Counted from the first letter of the stretch, positions 17,047 to 25,728 are shown. The stretch: DNA of 64,000 bases from Parasedimentitalea huanghaiensis (GCF_009753675.1 NZ_WQLV01000007.1:62001-126000); one strand, 5' to 3'. Numbers and translations: made by a program. Notes: generated by a model not told the origin, from the sequence alone.

Positions 17047-18542
17047 GTGCCGCTCTCCTTGTTGATCTTTTCCGCCCGTCGGGTCAGGCGCAACCGAATA
17101 CCATTGGCCGAACGCACGGTAAGCTGAGCGGCAGGTATTGGCGTATCCCCCTCGACCAGCTCAAACCGATAGGCCCGCACCAGCATCGACAGAAGCAACA
17201 CACCTTCCGCCATCGCAAAGGCCGAACCGGGGCAAACCCTAGGGCCTGCTGAAAACGGGATGTAGGCCGACCGCATGCATTCCTTGCCGTTAGGGGTATC
17301 AAACCTGCCCGGATCAAATTCATCAGGTCGATCCCACAACCGTTCATGACGATGCAAATGCCATGGGCTAAGAATAACCTGAGAGCCGCGCTTGACTTCA
17401 CGGCCGCGAAACTGTTCCGGACAGGCCGCCTCGCGGACATACATCGGCACTGGGGGGTACAGACGCATTGCTTCGCGAAAGACAGAACGAGAATGGCGGA
17501 GTTTGGACAGCGTTGAGAAATAAATTTTCTCGGGCTCCATCGTCTCAAGTGCCTCCGCCGCCAGTTTATTCTGCCACTCAGGATAGCGCGCTATCAGATA
17601 CAGCGCCCAGGCCAGTGCAGCAGCCGAGGTTTCGTGCCCGGCAAGAAAGAAAATCGCGACTTGGTCAATCATCTCTTCGGTTTCAAACACCTTGCCGGTT
17701 ACGGGATCTGGGGTGATCATGATCTTGGTTGCCAAGTCATCTGGGGCGGTGCCATCGGCAATAGCGCAGGCGCGCTGCTGGGTCAGTTGTCCAATCAGCG
17801 CACGGATTCTACGGGCCGTTTCCTTGGTTTGGCGTGAATGGAAACGAGGAAACCACTGCGGCAGCGGTAGTATGGCTGCAACATTAGCAACCGGTTGTGC
17901 CGCCTGATGCTGGCGAAAGGCCTCAAACGCTGCGTTTGCAATTTCATGTTCAATGGGCACCGAAAACAAGGTGCGAAAGATCACATCCATTGCGAGGTGA
18001 CTGGTCTGAGCCTCAATTTCCACCGGGGAACCATCCGCCATGGGCTTCAGCCGTTGAACGGCCGCAACGCCGCTGTCCCACATAGACGGGAACACCTTGC
18101 GAATTCGACCTCCTTCAAATGCCGGATCTATGATCCGACGCTGACGTGCCCAAGTCTCACCATTCGAGATGAAAACCGACTCCCCCAACAGCGGCTTCAG
18201 ACCAACCCGGATGCGTTCGGATTTTGGAAAATCTTGCGCTCGTTGCTTCAGAACAAGATCGACCAATGCCGGATCATTGCACAAGTATGATCGAAGGAAC
18301 GGCGTTCGCATTTCAGCCATCCAGGCGCGATACAAATGCGCAGGCTGGGCCGACAGAATGTCCTTTTTGAATTGCCGGAAATAGGTCCAGAGAGAGACCC
18401 GCCCCTGTCGTGACGCAGGCTTAGGCGGTGCATCTGGCAGTCTGATCAGGTCATGGTCCAGCAATTCGGTTTCCCCGATTGTGAAAATGGTCAAAGTTGG
18501 ACGATTTTCTCTTGGCCTCTGGGTTTTGTAATTGACGATCAT
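17043..18542 (-). CDS. Cytochrome P450
   Basis: About 500 aa soluble bacterial P450. Counting from the in-frame TTG at 18545: I-helix AGHET 302-306, ExxR 358-361 (REAMR), haem loop FSAGPRVC with the axial thiolate Cys438. All core motifs are intact. The start is uncertain. The first ATG is at 18542 with no clear Shine-Dalgarno, and an anaerobox (18532-18545) lies on top of it; similarity to P450s is convincing only from about LIRLPDAPPKP onward. It is the first gene of a two-gene operon with the AlkB-type hydroxylase, divergent from the fnr gene. Confidence 0.88.
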   Translation of the reverse strand: MIVNYKTQRPRENRPTLTIFTIGETELLDHDLIRLPDAPPKPASRQGRVSLWTYFRQFKKDILSAQPAHLYRAWMAEMRTPFLRSYLCNDPALVDLVLKQRAQDFPKSERIRVGLKPLLGESVFISNGETWARQRRIIDPAFEGGRIRKVFPSMWDSGVAAVQRLKPMADGSPVEIEAQTSHLAMDVIFRTLFSVPIEHEIANAAFEAFRQHQAAQPVANVAAILPLPQWFPRFHSRQTKETARRIRALIGQLTQQRACAIADGTAPDDLATKIMITPDPVTGKVFETEEMIDQVAIFFLAGHETSAAALAWALYLIARYPEWQNKLAAEALETMEPEKIYFSTLSKLRHSRSVFREAMRLYPPVPMYVREAACPEQFRGREVKRGSQVILSPWHLHRHERLWDRPDEFDPGRFDTPNGKECMRSAYIPFSAGPRVCPGSAFAMAEGVLLLSMLVRAYRFELVEGDTPIPAAQLTVRSANGIRLRLTRRAEKINKESGT

Positions 18543-18545
18543 CAA
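18532..18545. promoter_or_regulatory. FNR/FnrL anaerobox at the P450 start
   Basis: TTGAC-GATC-ATCAA. It covers the first possible P450 start codons (TTG 18545, ATG 18542). If translation begins there, bound Fnr would block transcription downstream of the promoter. If the real start is further in, the box could instead sit at -41.5 of a start near 18497 and activate. Confidence 0.75.
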
Positions 18546-18601
18546 AATCTTGGCTCGATGGCTGGTTTTCTTATCTAAATCAGGCCGAACCGCAGGTGTT
18601 A

Positions 18602-18615
18602 TTGACCAGCATCAA
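18602..18615. promoter_or_regulatory. FNR/FnrL anaerobox upstream of fnr
   Basis: TTGAC-CAGC-ATCAA, centred 64 bp before the fnr ATG. Class II spacing predicts transcription from about 18650 with TATTCA (18638-18643) as -10. It suggests autoregulation of the fnr gene and may also serve the divergent P450 operon; its centre is 70 bp from the other box. Confidence 0.78.
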
Positions 18616-18672
18616 ACACAGGTCAGGCAGTTATGCCTATTCAGCTGTATGATATCTGATCCGAGGAGCGGA

Positions 18673-19383
18673 ATGCCGGACCAATCGAATAGTTCACACC
18701 CTTGCGGAAACTGCGCATTTTACAGGGACAGCATATGGCAGCCTGTGTCATCCAGTTGCGTATCCGTTCTGTCGCGAGGATTTTCGCGCAGGGATCTTAT
18801 AGCGGGACAATCCCTGTATTATCAGGATGACGACAACCGTGGTGTGTTCTGCGTCTCCAAAGGTCTAATTGCGCTACGCACCCAACACCATGACGGAACA
18901 TCAACGTTGATGCGGCTGGCGTATCCGGGGGAAATCATTGGGTTTCGGTCTTTTCTCGAATCTCGCCCACACCGTACCGAAGCACGCGCGCTTGTCGGCT
19001 CTCGCGTTTGCACCGTAGCCCAACGTGATGCACGACATGTCGTGCAGGGCAATCCATCAGTACTGACCCGTTTAGCGTCACGCTGTATAAAGGAAATTGA
19101 CCGCAATCACGAACGGATTATCGCCGCAGCAACAACGTCAAACAAGCAACGGTTATCAGATATACTGCTTAGGTTGATGGAGACGCATGGTGAGCGAACC
19201 GGGCAGTTTCTGCATATGCAACTACCACTGTCGCGCTCAGACCTTGCCGACCTGATTGGAGTGCAAACCGAAACCGTGTCACGCCTGTTCACGCGCATTC
19301 AGGCCGACGGGATTTTTCGCGTGTCTGGTCGTGAAGTTCAAATGCTTTCTGTCCCGTCGAACAAGAAATCTGCCAACATGTAA
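18673..19383 (+). CDS. Crp/Fnr-family oxygen-responsive regulator (Fnr/FnrL type)
   Basis: 236 aa from the ATG at 18673, chosen because GAGGAG lies 5 nt upstream. N-terminal cysteines 11, 14 and 29 plus Cys113 could hold a [4Fe-4S] cluster; the gap Cys14-Cys29 is longer than in E. coli FNR. The cNMP-binding-like beta-barrel is followed by a C-terminal winged helix whose recognition helix reads QTETVSRLF. This keeps Glu200, Ser203 and Arg204, the pattern that reads TTGAT/TTGAC half-sites. Three such sites lie in this window (ubiT, P450, fnr). Divergent from P450-alkB. Confidence 0.88.
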   Translation: MPDQSNSSHPCGNCAFYRDSIWQPVSSSCVSVLSRGFSRRDLIAGQSLYYQDDDNRGVFCVSKGLIALRTQHHDGTSTLMRLAYPGEIIGFRSFLESRPHRTEARALVGSRVCTVAQRDARHVVQGNPSVLTRLASRCIKEIDRNHERIIAAATTSNKQRLSDILLRLMETHGERTGQFLHMQLPLSRSDLADLIGVQTETVSRLFTRIQADGIFRVSGREVQMLSVPSNKKSANM

Positions 19384-19738
19384 GCCGTTGACCTCGGGCG
19401 TTTGGTTGCTCACTGGAGGAGTTTATGGTCGGCATCGGAAATTCACACCCTCAATCCCAACAATCAATCTTCATTGAAGTCGTTCTGTTTACCTAACTGC
19501 ACTTCGGTATTTCGAAGGGACGCGAGCCAAATCTATTTCCGCTAGCCTGATTAGTGTCGAACCTCTCTGTAAGTATTTGAAAGAAAAATGTTTCGTCATA
19601 TTGAAGCGCAACAATTCTCCCCTTTCTCCTCAAGAATATTCCCCCTGACACCTCTGCAATTCCAGCTCAACAGGTAGACCAAATCGACGCGGCATACAAA
19701 AAGTCATCGCAAAATGAGTTGACTCAAACGTGTGATTT
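19384..19738. other. Intergenic stretch between fnr and ROK operon
   Basis: About 355 bp with no credible gene. It contains TTGACT at 19719-19724, a possible -35 for the ROK gene, inside a short dyad (19715-19726). Nothing else recognised. Confidence 0.5.
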
Positions 19739-19769
19739 CTATTAGTTCGGTAGGTAGACGAACTAATAG
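19739..19769. promoter_or_regulatory. ROK-type operator upstream of the ROK regulator
   Basis: Perfect 11-bp arms (CTATTAGTTCG at 19739-19749 and its complement at 19759-19769) around a 9-nt spacer, 10 bp before the GTG start. Its length and TTAGTTC/GAACTAA arms fit operators of XylR/NagC-type ROK repressors. Position over the promoter/leader implies autorepression relieved by a sugar-like effector. Confidence 0.7.
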
Positions 19770-19778
19770 GGGCCCACT

Positions 19779-20993
19779 GTGCTTGATCAATCCAACCTAT
19801 CGCGACGCATGACACTCAGCTCGGTTGTTCAGGCCATCACATCCTATGGCCCCATATCGCGCGCAAGCGTCGCCAAGATGACGGGCCTATCCAAACAAAC
19901 AGTTTCGGAGATTGTGTCCTCGCTTGAAAAAGATGGTTGGGTACAAACCGTTGGGCGTACCGAAGGAAATGTCGGTCGCCGCGCAGTGGTGTATGAAATT
20001 GTGCCCGAGGCCGCGCTGGTTGCCAGTGTCGATCTGGGTGGAACCAAAGTACGCACCGCCCTATGTGACCTAACTGGAAAAGTTGTTGCTGAAATGGTTG
20101 AGCCCACCACTCAAAGCGGTGGTGAAGCTGTCGTTGATCAAATCGGGCGTCTTATTCTTGAAACCGCCACATCTCATAATATCGAACAAGAAAAAATTCG
20201 GGTTGCAGTTGTTGGAGTACCCGGTGTCCCCGAGGCTGAAACAGGCCATGTAAAAATGGCCCCCAATATCAAGGGCGTCGATGCGGTCAATTTCCCCGAA
20301 CTGTTGAATGAGCGGCTTGGCATTGAGGTCCTTGTCGAGAACGATGTGAATCTGGCGGCTCTGGGTGAACACTGGATGACCCATCAGGGCGACAAAGATG
20401 ATCTGGTCTATCTATCAATTGGCACAGGAATTGGTGCTGGTGTTGTCATCGGCGGCAAATTGGTACGCGGCGCTTCTGGCGCAGCAGGCGAGGTCGGATT
20501 TTTGCCTTTTGGAGCTGATCCGTTTGAGGAAGACAGCAAAACAACAGGTGCTCTGGAACGGGTTTCAGCAACGCAGGCGATCACCAGCCATTATTTCCAA
20601 CTAACCGGCACCAACAAAAACGTCCCTGCTGTATTTGACGCGGCCCTCGCCGGTGATGCCCACGCTAAACAGGTTCTGGAAACCGTTGCCAGCTATATCG
20701 CACGCGCTGTGGTTGCAATCGCATCGGTAATTGATCCAGCCTGTGTTATCATCGGCGGCTCCATCGGCGCACGCGAAGAGCTGGTCAGCCTGATCAAGCC
20801 AGAAATTGACCGCTGCTTCCCCCGCTCTATTCCGGTTGAACCTTCTATTCTGGGCAATCACGCCGCCCTTGCAGGCGGCACCTCCATTGCCCTGTCGCGC
20901 CTCCACATTGCCCTGTTTTCAGGCGGTCTTCCGGGGGCACAAATTGTCGTTCCACCACCCCATGTCAAAACCTACCTTGAGGACGTGACATGA
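19779..20993 (+). CDS. ROK family transcriptional repressor
   Basis: 404 aa. N-terminal winged helix (ISRASVAKMTGLSKQTVSEIV) followed by the ROK/actin-like ATPase fold with DLGGTKVRTAL, VENDVNLAALGEH and IGTGIGAGVVIGG. The usual zinc-binding cysteine cluster of ROK proteins is absent; the region reads GEVGFLPFGADPFEED. GTG start; the stop overlaps the next gene by 4 bp (ATGA), so the repressor is cotranscribed with the operon it probably controls through the dyad at 19739-19769. The effector is likely a sugar or amino sugar, judged from the transporter class. Confidence 0.88.
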   Translation: MLDQSNLSRRMTLSSVVQAITSYGPISRASVAKMTGLSKQTVSEIVSSLEKDGWVQTVGRTEGNVGRRAVVYEIVPEAALVASVDLGGTKVRTALCDLTGKVVAEMVEPTTQSGGEAVVDQIGRLILETATSHNIEQEKIRVAVVGVPGVPEAETGHVKMAPNIKGVDAVNFPELLNERLGIEVLVENDVNLAALGEHWMTHQGDKDDLVYLSIGTGIGAGVVIGGKLVRGASGAAGEVGFLPFGADPFEEDSKTTGALERVSATQAITSHYFQLTGTNKNVPAVFDAALAGDAHAKQVLETVASYIARAVVAIASVIDPACVIIGGSIGAREELVSLIKPEIDRCFPRSIPVEPSILGNHAALAGGTSIALSRLHIALFSGGLPGAQIVVPPPHVKTYLEDVT

Positions 20994-22255
20994 TCAACGA
21001 GACTATAAATTCCAAGTTACGAGCAGCCCAAGACAATCTTGCAGATGTTGAATTGCTGCAGGCAGCAATAGGCAAGCAAAGCATAACAGGCTCCGAAGCT
21101 AACTTTGTTAAGCATCTGCAAGAAGTCTTGGCGGTTACTGGGCTAGAACCTATCACTGGTGAATTCCTGCCGGGCCGCCCAAACATTTGGGGTCAGCGTA
21201 AAGGGTCCGAACCCGGACCCAACCTGATGTTTGTCGGCCATACAGATACGGTAAACGTACAGGGCTGGTCCGAAGCCTGGGCAGGTCAAACTCGCGAGAA
21301 CCCGTTTGGCGCTGTCGAAATTGATGGTGAAATCTGGGGGCGCGGAGCCTGTGATCTCAAAGCTGGAATCTGCGCCTCACTGGCGGCGTTGCGTTTGTTG
21401 GATGCTGCCAACATCAAACTACGAGGGCAAGTTTCATTTGCCTTTATCGGTGACGAAGAAAGTGGTGAACCCGGACTGGGTGTCAGCGCCGGTGCCAAGG
21501 ATCTTGTGCAACGGGTCAAACAGGGTGAAATCTCGACACCCGATTTTGCGATCTATGTCGAACCAACCAAGCTCAACGTCTACACCGCACAAATTGGCTT
21601 TTTCATCGCCGATATCAAAGTGACCGGAAAGTCAGCTTATTTTGGCACCCCAGAGGATGGGGTTGATGCCTTGAAAGCGAGCCACAAAATCCTGTCCGCT
21701 CTTTGGCAGCACGAAGAAGAGCTCACGTCTGGTCCAGCACATGATTTTGTCGGCCCCTCAGGAATTTTGGTGACTGACATCAAAGGCGGCGGATACATTG
21801 CCGTCCCCGGTCAGTGTTCGTTGTCGGTCATTCGTAAACTACGCCCTGGTGAAGAGCTGGACAAAGCCGTTGCCCAGTTTGAAGAGGTTGTAAATTCAGC
21901 AGACTTAAGCGACGGGATTTCAGTAGAAATGGAATACCCCGCCGGCCGGGATCATCCGTTTGGTGGCTCACCTGTTGAAATCGACCCAAACCATGACGCC
22001 GCGCGTTTGCTGGCCGAATGCGTCCAACAAGAGCACCCTAGTGGAGGCCAGATTGGTGGTGCCCCCTATTGGTCAGAGGCGCCGTTTCTGGTGAACGAAA
22101 TTGGCTGCCCAACGGTCTACTGCGCACCGGGCGACATCAGTGTCGCCCACACATTCAATGAACGCGTCAATGTCGATGAATATCTGGCAGCAGTCCGTTC
22201 ATTTGCCCTGTTTATGGTTGCCTACTGTGGCACCGAGACAGGCAACGAAGAATAA
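20990..22255 (+). CDS. M20 family metallohydrolase (ArgE/DapE/ACY1-like)
   Basis: 421 aa zinc-dependent amidohydrolase. Visible metal/catalytic motifs: FVGHTDTV, GRGACDLKAG (bridging Asp), IGDEESGEPG (general base Glu), IYVEPT and the late AHTFNERV His. Enzymes of this fold remove acyl groups from amino acids or small peptides. ATGA overlap with the ROK gene; 14 bp before the binding-protein gene. In this operon it may deacylate an imported conjugate (inference). Confidence 0.87.
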   Translation: MINETINSKLRAAQDNLADVELLQAAIGKQSITGSEANFVKHLQEVLAVTGLEPITGEFLPGRPNIWGQRKGSEPGPNLMFVGHTDTVNVQGWSEAWAGQTRENPFGAVEIDGEIWGRGACDLKAGICASLAALRLLDAANIKLRGQVSFAFIGDEESGEPGLGVSAGAKDLVQRVKQGEISTPDFAIYVEPTKLNVYTAQIGFFIADIKVTGKSAYFGTPEDGVDALKASHKILSALWQHEEELTSGPAHDFVGPSGILVTDIKGGGYIAVPGQCSLSVIRKLRPGEELDKAVAQFEEVVNSADLSDGISVEMEYPAGRDHPFGGSPVEIDPNHDAARLLAECVQQEHPSGGQIGGAPYWSEAPFLVNEIGCPTVYCAPGDISVAHTFNERVNVDEYLAAVRSFALFMVAYCGTETGNEE

Positions 22256-22269
22256 CAAGGAGGAACTCA

Positions 22270-23325
22270 ATGAAACATCTAACAAAAACCTGCCTGTCTG
22301 CTGCGGCCTTTGCGCTGGCCACCCTGCCAGCTTTGGCCCAAACCATGGGACCACAGGGCGAAACTGCCACCCCATCCAATGTCGTTGCCGTTGCAGACGC
22401 CGATGTCGAAGCCGTGCGAGCGGGCAATCACACTGCCGCCCTGTTGTGGCACGATCAGTCCGATTTTGTGAACGCCGTGACCGCCGGTGCCACTGCCGAA
22501 TTTGAACGCCTGAACATCAAAGTGGTTGCGACCACAAGCGCCGGATTTGATGCCGCCAAACAGCGTAGTGATATTGAAACTGTTTTGGCCAAAAATCCCA
22601 GCATCATCCTGTCACTTCCTCTTGACCCTGTAACTTCGGCTGCGGCTTTCGAAGAAGCCAAATCCGAAGGCATCAAACTGGTGTTTCTGTCTAACTTGCC
22701 CTCTGGATATGAGCACCCTGCCGACTATGCGGCTATTGTGACCGATGATCTGTTCCAGATGGGCAAACAGGCGGCGGATGCACTGGCCAAATCAATGGGT
22801 GGGACCGGCACGGTAGGCTGGATCTATCACGATGCCAGCTATTATGTCACCAATCAGCGCGACAACGCGTTTAAAACAACCATTGAAAACGACTATCCAA
22901 ACATCTCGATCGTTGCTGAACAGGGGATCACCGACCCTGCCCGCGCGGAAGAAATTGCCAATGCTATGTTGCTACGCAACCCAGACCTTGGCGGCATTTA
23001 CGTCACCTGGGCTGGCCCAGCCGAAGGTGTACTGGCGGCCCTGCGTGCAAATGGTAACAAAACCACCAAGATCGTAACGCTGGATTTGTCCGAACCCGTT
23101 GCGCTAGACATGGTCCGTGGCGGCAACGTTGCGGCGATCATCGCAGACGAGGCTTATGAACTGGGTCGTGCAATGGCTGCTGCTGCTGTTCTGGACCTGT
23201 TGGACCAAGACGTGCCCCCATTTGTAGTGGCTCCTGCTGTCACGGTTACAGCTGACAACGTCGCCGAAGGCTGGATGCAGTCCCTGCATATCAACGCTCC
23301 GGCAAGCCTGACAACCAGCAACTAA
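22270..23325 (+). CDS. Sugar-type ABC transporter substrate-binding protein
   Basis: 351 aa periplasmic receptor of the Peripla_BP_4 (RbsB/FrcB) type. Signal peptide of about 24 residues (ALATLPALA cleavage region). Mature fold marks: TAALLWHDQSDFVNAV, ILSLPLDPVTSAAAFEEAK, VGWIYHDASYYVTNQRDNAF and GGIYVTWAGPAEG. SD AAGGAGGAA just upstream. It is followed by a stem-loop and by the remnant of a second binding-protein gene. Confidence 0.9.
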   Translation: MKHLTKTCLSAAAFALATLPALAQTMGPQGETATPSNVVAVADADVEAVRAGNHTAALLWHDQSDFVNAVTAGATAEFERLNIKVVATTSAGFDAAKQRSDIETVLAKNPSIILSLPLDPVTSAAAFEEAKSEGIKLVFLSNLPSGYEHPADYAAIVTDDLFQMGKQAADALAKSMGGTGTVGWIYHDASYYVTNQRDNAFKTTIENDYPNISIVAEQGITDPARAEEIANAMLLRNPDLGGIYVTWAGPAEGVLAALRANGNKTTKIVTLDLSEPVALDMVRGGNVAAIIADEAYELGRAMAAAAVLDLLDQDVPPFVVAPAVTVTADNVAEGWMQSLHINAPASLTTSN

Positions 23326-23336
23326 ATCAAGAAATT

Positions 23337-23367
23337 GCCCAGCAGAAAAAGTCACGTTCTGCTGGGC
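23337..23367 (+). terminator. Stem-loop after the binding-protein gene
   Basis: Perfect 11-bp arms (23337-23347, 23357-23367) with a 9-nt loop, 11 nt after the binding-protein stop. No U-tract, so it is more likely an mRNA-stabilising or partially terminating element that raises binding-protein output relative to the permease. Confidence 0.7.
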
Positions 23368-23368
23368 G

Positions 23369-23473
23369 GTTGCCCCGTTCCCTGTGGTAGATGCACTGAC
23401 CATTGGACCAAACAACGTGGCGGATCTCTGGGTGAAATCCCTGCACTCCGAAGCACCCAAAAGCCTGCGCTGA
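23369..23473 (+). pseudogene. Vestigial 3' end of a second substrate-binding protein gene
   Basis: Reading from 23369 to the TGA at 23471-23473 gives 34 codons whose product resembles the last 34 residues of the upstream binding protein: 17 of 34 positions agree, including NVA, W, SLH, AP and SL in order. There is no start codon or upstream homologous sequence. I read it as the tail of a paralogous receptor gene that once stood between the first receptor gene and the permease and was removed by deletion. Confidence 0.75.
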
Positions 23474-23548
23474 TTACACTCTTCTTGCCTTCTTGCGAGG
23501 GGCATGAGCGCCCCTCATTCCTGCAAACACCGACTCTGAAAGACTGAC

Positions 23549-24502
23549 ATGACCCGCGTCACCTCACGCCTGAACGGATTGGACTTCCAGCAAGCGGTTG
23601 TCTATTTCGGCTTCCTTGCCATTTTCCTGTTCTTCGCCGTCACCCTCTATGACGATGGGTTTCTGACCCAGCGAAATCTGACAAACATCGTGCTGCAAAC
23701 AGCACCTGCCACGATCATGGCTATTGGACTGGTCTTTGCCCTGTCCGCAGGCGAAATCGACCTCAGTTTCGGGTCCATCGTTGCAGTTTCTGCATTGTCC
23801 TGTGCAGTCATATTACAGGATTACCCACTACCCTTCGGCGTTGCTGTAGGTCTGGGCGTTGGCATGGGTATCGGAGCCTTCAACGGTGTCCTGATTGCAT
23901 ATTTGAAACTGCCTTCGTTCCTGGTCACTTTAGCCACCATGGGTCTGTTTGCAGGCATCGCTCGCTCGATGACCGACCTGCGGTCCATTCCAGTAATGAA
24001 CGATACATTTACGGGCATCTTTGGCTCCGGCAAATTGTTCTCAGTCCCGTCTCTGGTGATATGGACAGTGATCGGCGTTGCCGTTGGCCATCTGATCTAC
24101 CGCCATACCCGATTTGGTGCCCATGTTCTGGCCACCGGAGACAATCCCCGCGCCGCACAGGTGTCAGGCATCAAAGTACCGCGCGTGCGTCTGTACGTCA
24201 TGATGATCTGCGGCGGCTGTGCCGGTTTGGCCGGGTTGCTCTATGCCGGACGCCTTCAGGCCGCGAAATACACCCTGGGTGAAAGTGACCTGATGACCGT
24301 GATCGCCGCTGTAATCGTAGGTGGCACTGCCCTAAACGGAGGAAAAGGCTCAGTTATCGGCGCCCTGCTCGGCTCACTCCTGATGGGGATGCTGAACAAT
24401 GGACTGATCTTGATGAACCTCAAGGTCTCCGATCAGATGATCGTCCGAGGCCTCATCATTCTCGTCGCCGTCGCTCTGTCGCTGCGCGACAGCAACCGCT
24501 AA
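23549..24502 (+). CDS. Sugar-type ABC transporter permease
   Basis: 317 aa membrane protein of the RbsC/FrcC class with about eight to ten membrane segments. Marks: AIGLVFALSAGEIDLSFGS near the N-terminus and the coupling loop GDNPRAAQVSGIKVPRVRL. Only one permease gene is present, so the channel is probably a homodimer. 75 bp after the receptor remnant and 14 bp before the PLP-enzyme gene. Confidence 0.9.
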   Translation: MTRVTSRLNGLDFQQAVVYFGFLAIFLFFAVTLYDDGFLTQRNLTNIVLQTAPATIMAIGLVFALSAGEIDLSFGSIVAVSALSCAVILQDYPLPFGVAVGLGVGMGIGAFNGVLIAYLKLPSFLVTLATMGLFAGIARSMTDLRSIPVMNDTFTGIFGSGKLFSVPSLVIWTVIGVAVGHLIYRHTRFGAHVLATGDNPRAAQVSGIKVPRVRLYVMMICGGCAGLAGLLYAGRLQAAKYTLGESDLMTVIAAVIVGGTALNGGKGSVIGALLGSLLMGMLNNGLILMNLKVSDQMIVRGLIILVAVALSLRDSNR

Positions 24503-24516
24503 GAAAGGAGCAGGAA

Positions 24517-25728
24517 ATGTTTCTCGACACTCTCATACGCCGCAACCCAGCTTTTATCGAAGCTGCCATGGAGCTGCATCAACAAGGTAAGATCCCGGCC
24601 AACTCATATGTGCTTGACCTCGACACCGTTGAACGCAACGCTAAAACTTTTTCTGAGACCGCAACCAAACTGGGACTTAAAACCTTTGCCATGACCAAAC
24701 AGGTCGCCCGGCATTCTGGATTTTGCCAGGCCTTGATCCGTGGCGGCATTGCGCGGTCGGTTGCCGTGGATATGGATTGTGCTGTCGCCTGCCATCGCGC
24801 GGGGTTAAAAACCGGCCACCTTGGCCACTTGGTACAAGTACCGCGCGGCGGCGTAGACTTTGCCGCCAGCCAGCTCAAACCGGACTACTGGACCGTGTTT
24901 AGCCACGACAAGGCAAAGGAAGCAGCGGCAGCTGCGGCCAAAGCCGGTCGCGTTCAGAACATTTTGGCCCGCATCCAAACGCAAGGCGATACCTTCTATC
25001 GCGGTCACGAGGGCGGATTTGCAGCCGAAGATATCTGTGAAGTCGCAGATCAGATTGATGCGCTGGAGGGCGCGCGTTTTGCTGGCATCACCACCTTTCC
25101 AGCCCTGTTGTTTGATCTGGAAAGCCGCAGCGTCAAACCAACACCCAATCTGGACACCCTGAAACGAGCGGCAGCAGCGCTGGCTGCGGCAGGTCGCACC
25201 GACATTGAAATCAACGCTCCTGGCACCAATTCGGCAGCCGTCCTGCCTGCCCTTGCTGCGGCAGGCGCCACCCAATGTGAACCCGGCAATGCGCTGCATG
25301 GCACCACACCGCTGCACGCAATGGAAGATCTACCTGAAGAGCCGGCGGTGTTGTACCTGTCCGAGGTTTCTCATCAACACGGCGGCAATGCATTTTGCTT
25401 TGGCGGAGGTCTGTATGTTGATCCGGTGTTTCCGAAATATGATGTAAAGGCGCTTGTATCCTCGCAACCAACCAGCGCCCGCAAGGATCTGGCCAGTGTA
25501 GAAATCCCCGATTATGCTGCCATCGACTATTACGGCATGATCGATGCAACTGGGGATGTGAAACCCAAAACCGGCGACACCGTTGTCTTTGGCTTTCGCG
25601 GTCAAGCCTTTGTCACCCGCGCCAATGTGGTTGGCGTTTCGGGCGTTTCCAGCGGAAACCCGCAGGTCACCACCATCGAAAATATCTTCGGACAGGCCGT
25701 TGACTGGCCAGAAAAGGCTTTGTCATGA
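24517..25728 (+). CDS. YhfX-like PLP-dependent protein (fold type III)
   Basis: 403 aa with an alanine-racemase-type N-terminal barrel. It resembles E. coli YhfX along its length as I recall that sequence: start MFLDTLIRRNPA, HQQGKIPANS, AMTKQ with the probable PLP Lys61, HLGHLVQVPRGG, TVFSHDKAKEAA, EINAPGTNSA, CEPGNALHGTTP, YLSEVSHQHGG, CFGGGLYVD. The reaction of the YhfX family is not known to me; fold relatives racemise or cleave amino acids. Placement inside an ABC-transport operon with a SIS protein points to catabolism of an amino compound. SD AAAGGAGC; 3' end overlaps the ATPase gene (ATGA). Confidence 0.82.
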   Translation: MFLDTLIRRNPAFIEAAMELHQQGKIPANSYVLDLDTVERNAKTFSETATKLGLKTFAMTKQVARHSGFCQALIRGGIARSVAVDMDCAVACHRAGLKTGHLGHLVQVPRGGVDFAASQLKPDYWTVFSHDKAKEAAAAAAKAGRVQNILARIQTQGDTFYRGHEGGFAAEDICEVADQIDALEGARFAGITTFPALLFDLESRSVKPTPNLDTLKRAAAALAAAGRTDIEINAPGTNSAAVLPALAAAGATQCEPGNALHGTTPLHAMEDLPEEPAVLYLSEVSHQHGGNAFCFGGGLYVDPVFPKYDVKALVSSQPTSARKDLASVEIPDYAAIDYYGMIDATGDVKPKTGDTVVFGFRGQAFVTRANVVGVSGVSSGNPQVTTIENIFGQAVDWPEKALS

